This document shows positions 62,541 through 64,000 of a stretch of 64,000 nucleotides of DNA, one piece after another (position 1 is the first letter of the stretch; the number at the start of each line of letters is the position of its first letter). The translations under genes were made by a program, and so were the position numbers. Below the pieces are notes generated by a model, which had not been told where the DNA came from, did not search any database, and saw nothing but the letters and a program-made list of their open reading frames with translations. This stretch comes from Paralichthys olivaceus (lineage: Eukaryota > Chordata > Actinopteri > Pleuronectiformes > Paralichthyidae): the NCBI RefSeq assembly GCF_024713975.1, contig NC_091100.1, positions 13,360,001-13,424,000 on the forward strand, written 5' to 3'.

Positions 62541-64000
62541 TAAGTAAGGTAAGGATTAGAGTTAAGTGTGAGGAACTCGGCGCTGCTTGCTCAAAATGTG
62601 TTGAAATTTGGAAGTGCGTGTCAGGCTCCCCTTTAATAATCATGAAAGGTCCACGTCTCTACATCATTCACAAAAAAAGTTACTCAAAAATATCACGAAT
62701 TCAAATTGGTTATCACCGCTTATCATAACTCTAGTCACAACCCTAACCCAAGTTACACACTTAACCCTAATTCTAACCCTAGTAACAACCCTAACCCTAA
62801 TTATAACCCTAGTAACAAGCCTAACCCTAACCCTAATGCTAACCTAACCCTAGTAACAACCCTAACCCTAATCACAGCCCTAACCCAAGTTACAACCCTA
62901 ACCCTACAACCCTAACCCCAGTAACAACACTAACCATATTTAACAACATCCTAACATCCTAATCCTAAACCTAACCCAAGTTATAACCCTAATCCCCTAA
63001 TCCTAAAGGCCCACCTCAGTGTGGTTATCATCCTGTATCATAGTCACAACCCTGACCCTAACCCCAACCCTAACTCTAACTCTAAACCTAATCACAACAC
63101 TAACTCTAACCCCAACCCTAACCCTAACCCTAATTGCAATCCTAACCCTAATCAAAACTCTGTGCTGCTTGCTCAAAACATACTGAAATTCAGTGTGGTT
63201 TTGTGGCAGGCTCCCCTTTAGCTCGGGGATGGTACCAATGGATCGGGCATAGTCACATTAGTGGAGATGGAACCAACTTCCAAGTCTCTATGACCTTCGG
63301 AACAAAAGTTATTCAAGAATATCTTGATCTCCAATGCGGTTTCATCCCTAACCCTAACCCTAACCACAACCCTAACCCTAATCACAACCCTAACCCTAAT
63401 GGCAACCCTAACCCATATTCACCTTAGAGTGAATAACTCTGCGCTGCTTGCTCGAAACATGCTGAAATTCGGTGTGGTTGTGTGGCACGCGACCCTTTAC
63501 TAATCATGAAATGCCCAAGTCTATAGGCCTTTCAGAAAAAAAGTTATTCAAAAATATCTCATACTTTTTTTTTTAGATTTGGTGGTTTCACCATTTCCGA
63601 AGGCCGTAGAAGCTCGGGGATGGACCCAATGGATCGGGCTTAGCCACATTAGTGGAGATGGAACCAACTTCCAAGTCTCTATGACCTTCAGAAAAAAAGT
63701 TATTGGAGAATATCTTGACCTCCAATGGGTACTCCTCCCTAACCCTAACCCTAATGGCAACCCTAACCCTAACCCTAATCACAACCCTAACCCTAATGGC
63801 AACCCTAACCCATATTCACCTTAGAGTGAATAACTCTGCGCTGCTTGCTCGAAACATGCTGAAATTCGGTGTGGTTGTGTGACACGCTGCCCTTTACTAA
63901 TCATGAAATGCCCAAATCTATAGGACTTTCAGAAAAAAAGTTATTCAAAAATATCTCGTACTTTTTTTTTTAGATTTGGTGGTTTCACCATTTCCGAAGG
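62540..64000. repeat. Satellite with about 397-bp units and degenerate telomere-like CCCTAA blocks (continues off the right edge)
   Basis: Unit landmarks are 'gctgcttgctcgaaacatgc' (starts near 63441 and 63838, spacing 397; older copies near 62583 and 63162), 'atcatgaaatgcccaa', 'gctcggggatgg' (63221 and 63612) and a CCCTAA-rich block that differs in length between units. The unit that starts near 63162 lacks the middle segment. The predicted frames made of Asn-Pro or Leu-Thr repeats are products of the CCCTAA runs. Confidence 0.9.

Noticed and set aside
62608-63824. Frames made of Asn-Pro and Leu-Thr repeats
   Set aside because: Products of the degenerate CCCTAA runs in the satellite.

Overview
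The window is teleost nuclear DNA, most likely from a spiny-rayed (percomorph-type) fish. Genes are split by GT/AG introns, intergenic DNA is AT-rich and full of CA/TA microsatellites, and many short interspersed repeats look like familiar teleost families. I see no rRNA, tRNA, CRISPR, bacterial operon, retroviral/LTR or Polinton-like element.

Seven protein-coding genes can be built exon by exon. From left to right they are: kit receptor (minus strand, extracellular and transmembrane exons only, kinase beyond the left edge; 887-10722); fip1l1 (plus, 15 coding exons plus one candidate cassette exon; 19551-27296); two tandem lipocalins related to alpha-1-acid glycoprotein and the pufferfish saxitoxin/tetrodotoxin-binding proteins (plus, six exons each; 29907-31602 and 32850-35961); chic2 (minus, six exons; 40055-43184); rhbdd2 (plus, single exon; 44570-45541); ociad1 (minus, eight exons; 46642-49007); and slc34a2, the NaPi-IIb phosphate transporter (plus, twelve coding exons; 53202-59558). 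Each complete multi-exon model adds up to a whole number of codons with no internal stop. The kit exon lengths match human KIT exactly for exons 5-8 and 10.

The set kit-fip1l1-chic2 corresponds to human 4q12, but lnx1, gsx2 and pdgfra are missing from the intervals where the human order would put them, and the lipocalin pair sits between fip1l1 and chic2. The absence of pdgfra upstream of kit hints at the duplicate (kitb-type) paralogon. The genes do not form one pathway: growth-factor signalling, mRNA 3'-end processing, plasma ligand binding, vesicle or membrane proteins and phosphate uptake are simply neighbours.

Non-coding DNA holds MITE-like elements with visible inverted ends, a decayed Tc1/mariner-type copy (27971-29355), a 5'-truncated LINE tail in a fip1l1 intron, several copies of an unclassified teleost repeat, and, at the right edge (about 62.5-64.0 kb), a satellite with a roughly 397-bp unit that carries degenerate telomere-like CCCTAA runs. 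The observations most worth checking are the in-frame 54-bp cassette exon of fip1l1, the lipocalin pair, the microsatellites placed next to splice sites in kit and slc34a2, the histidine-rich tail of rhbdd2 and the right-edge satellite.
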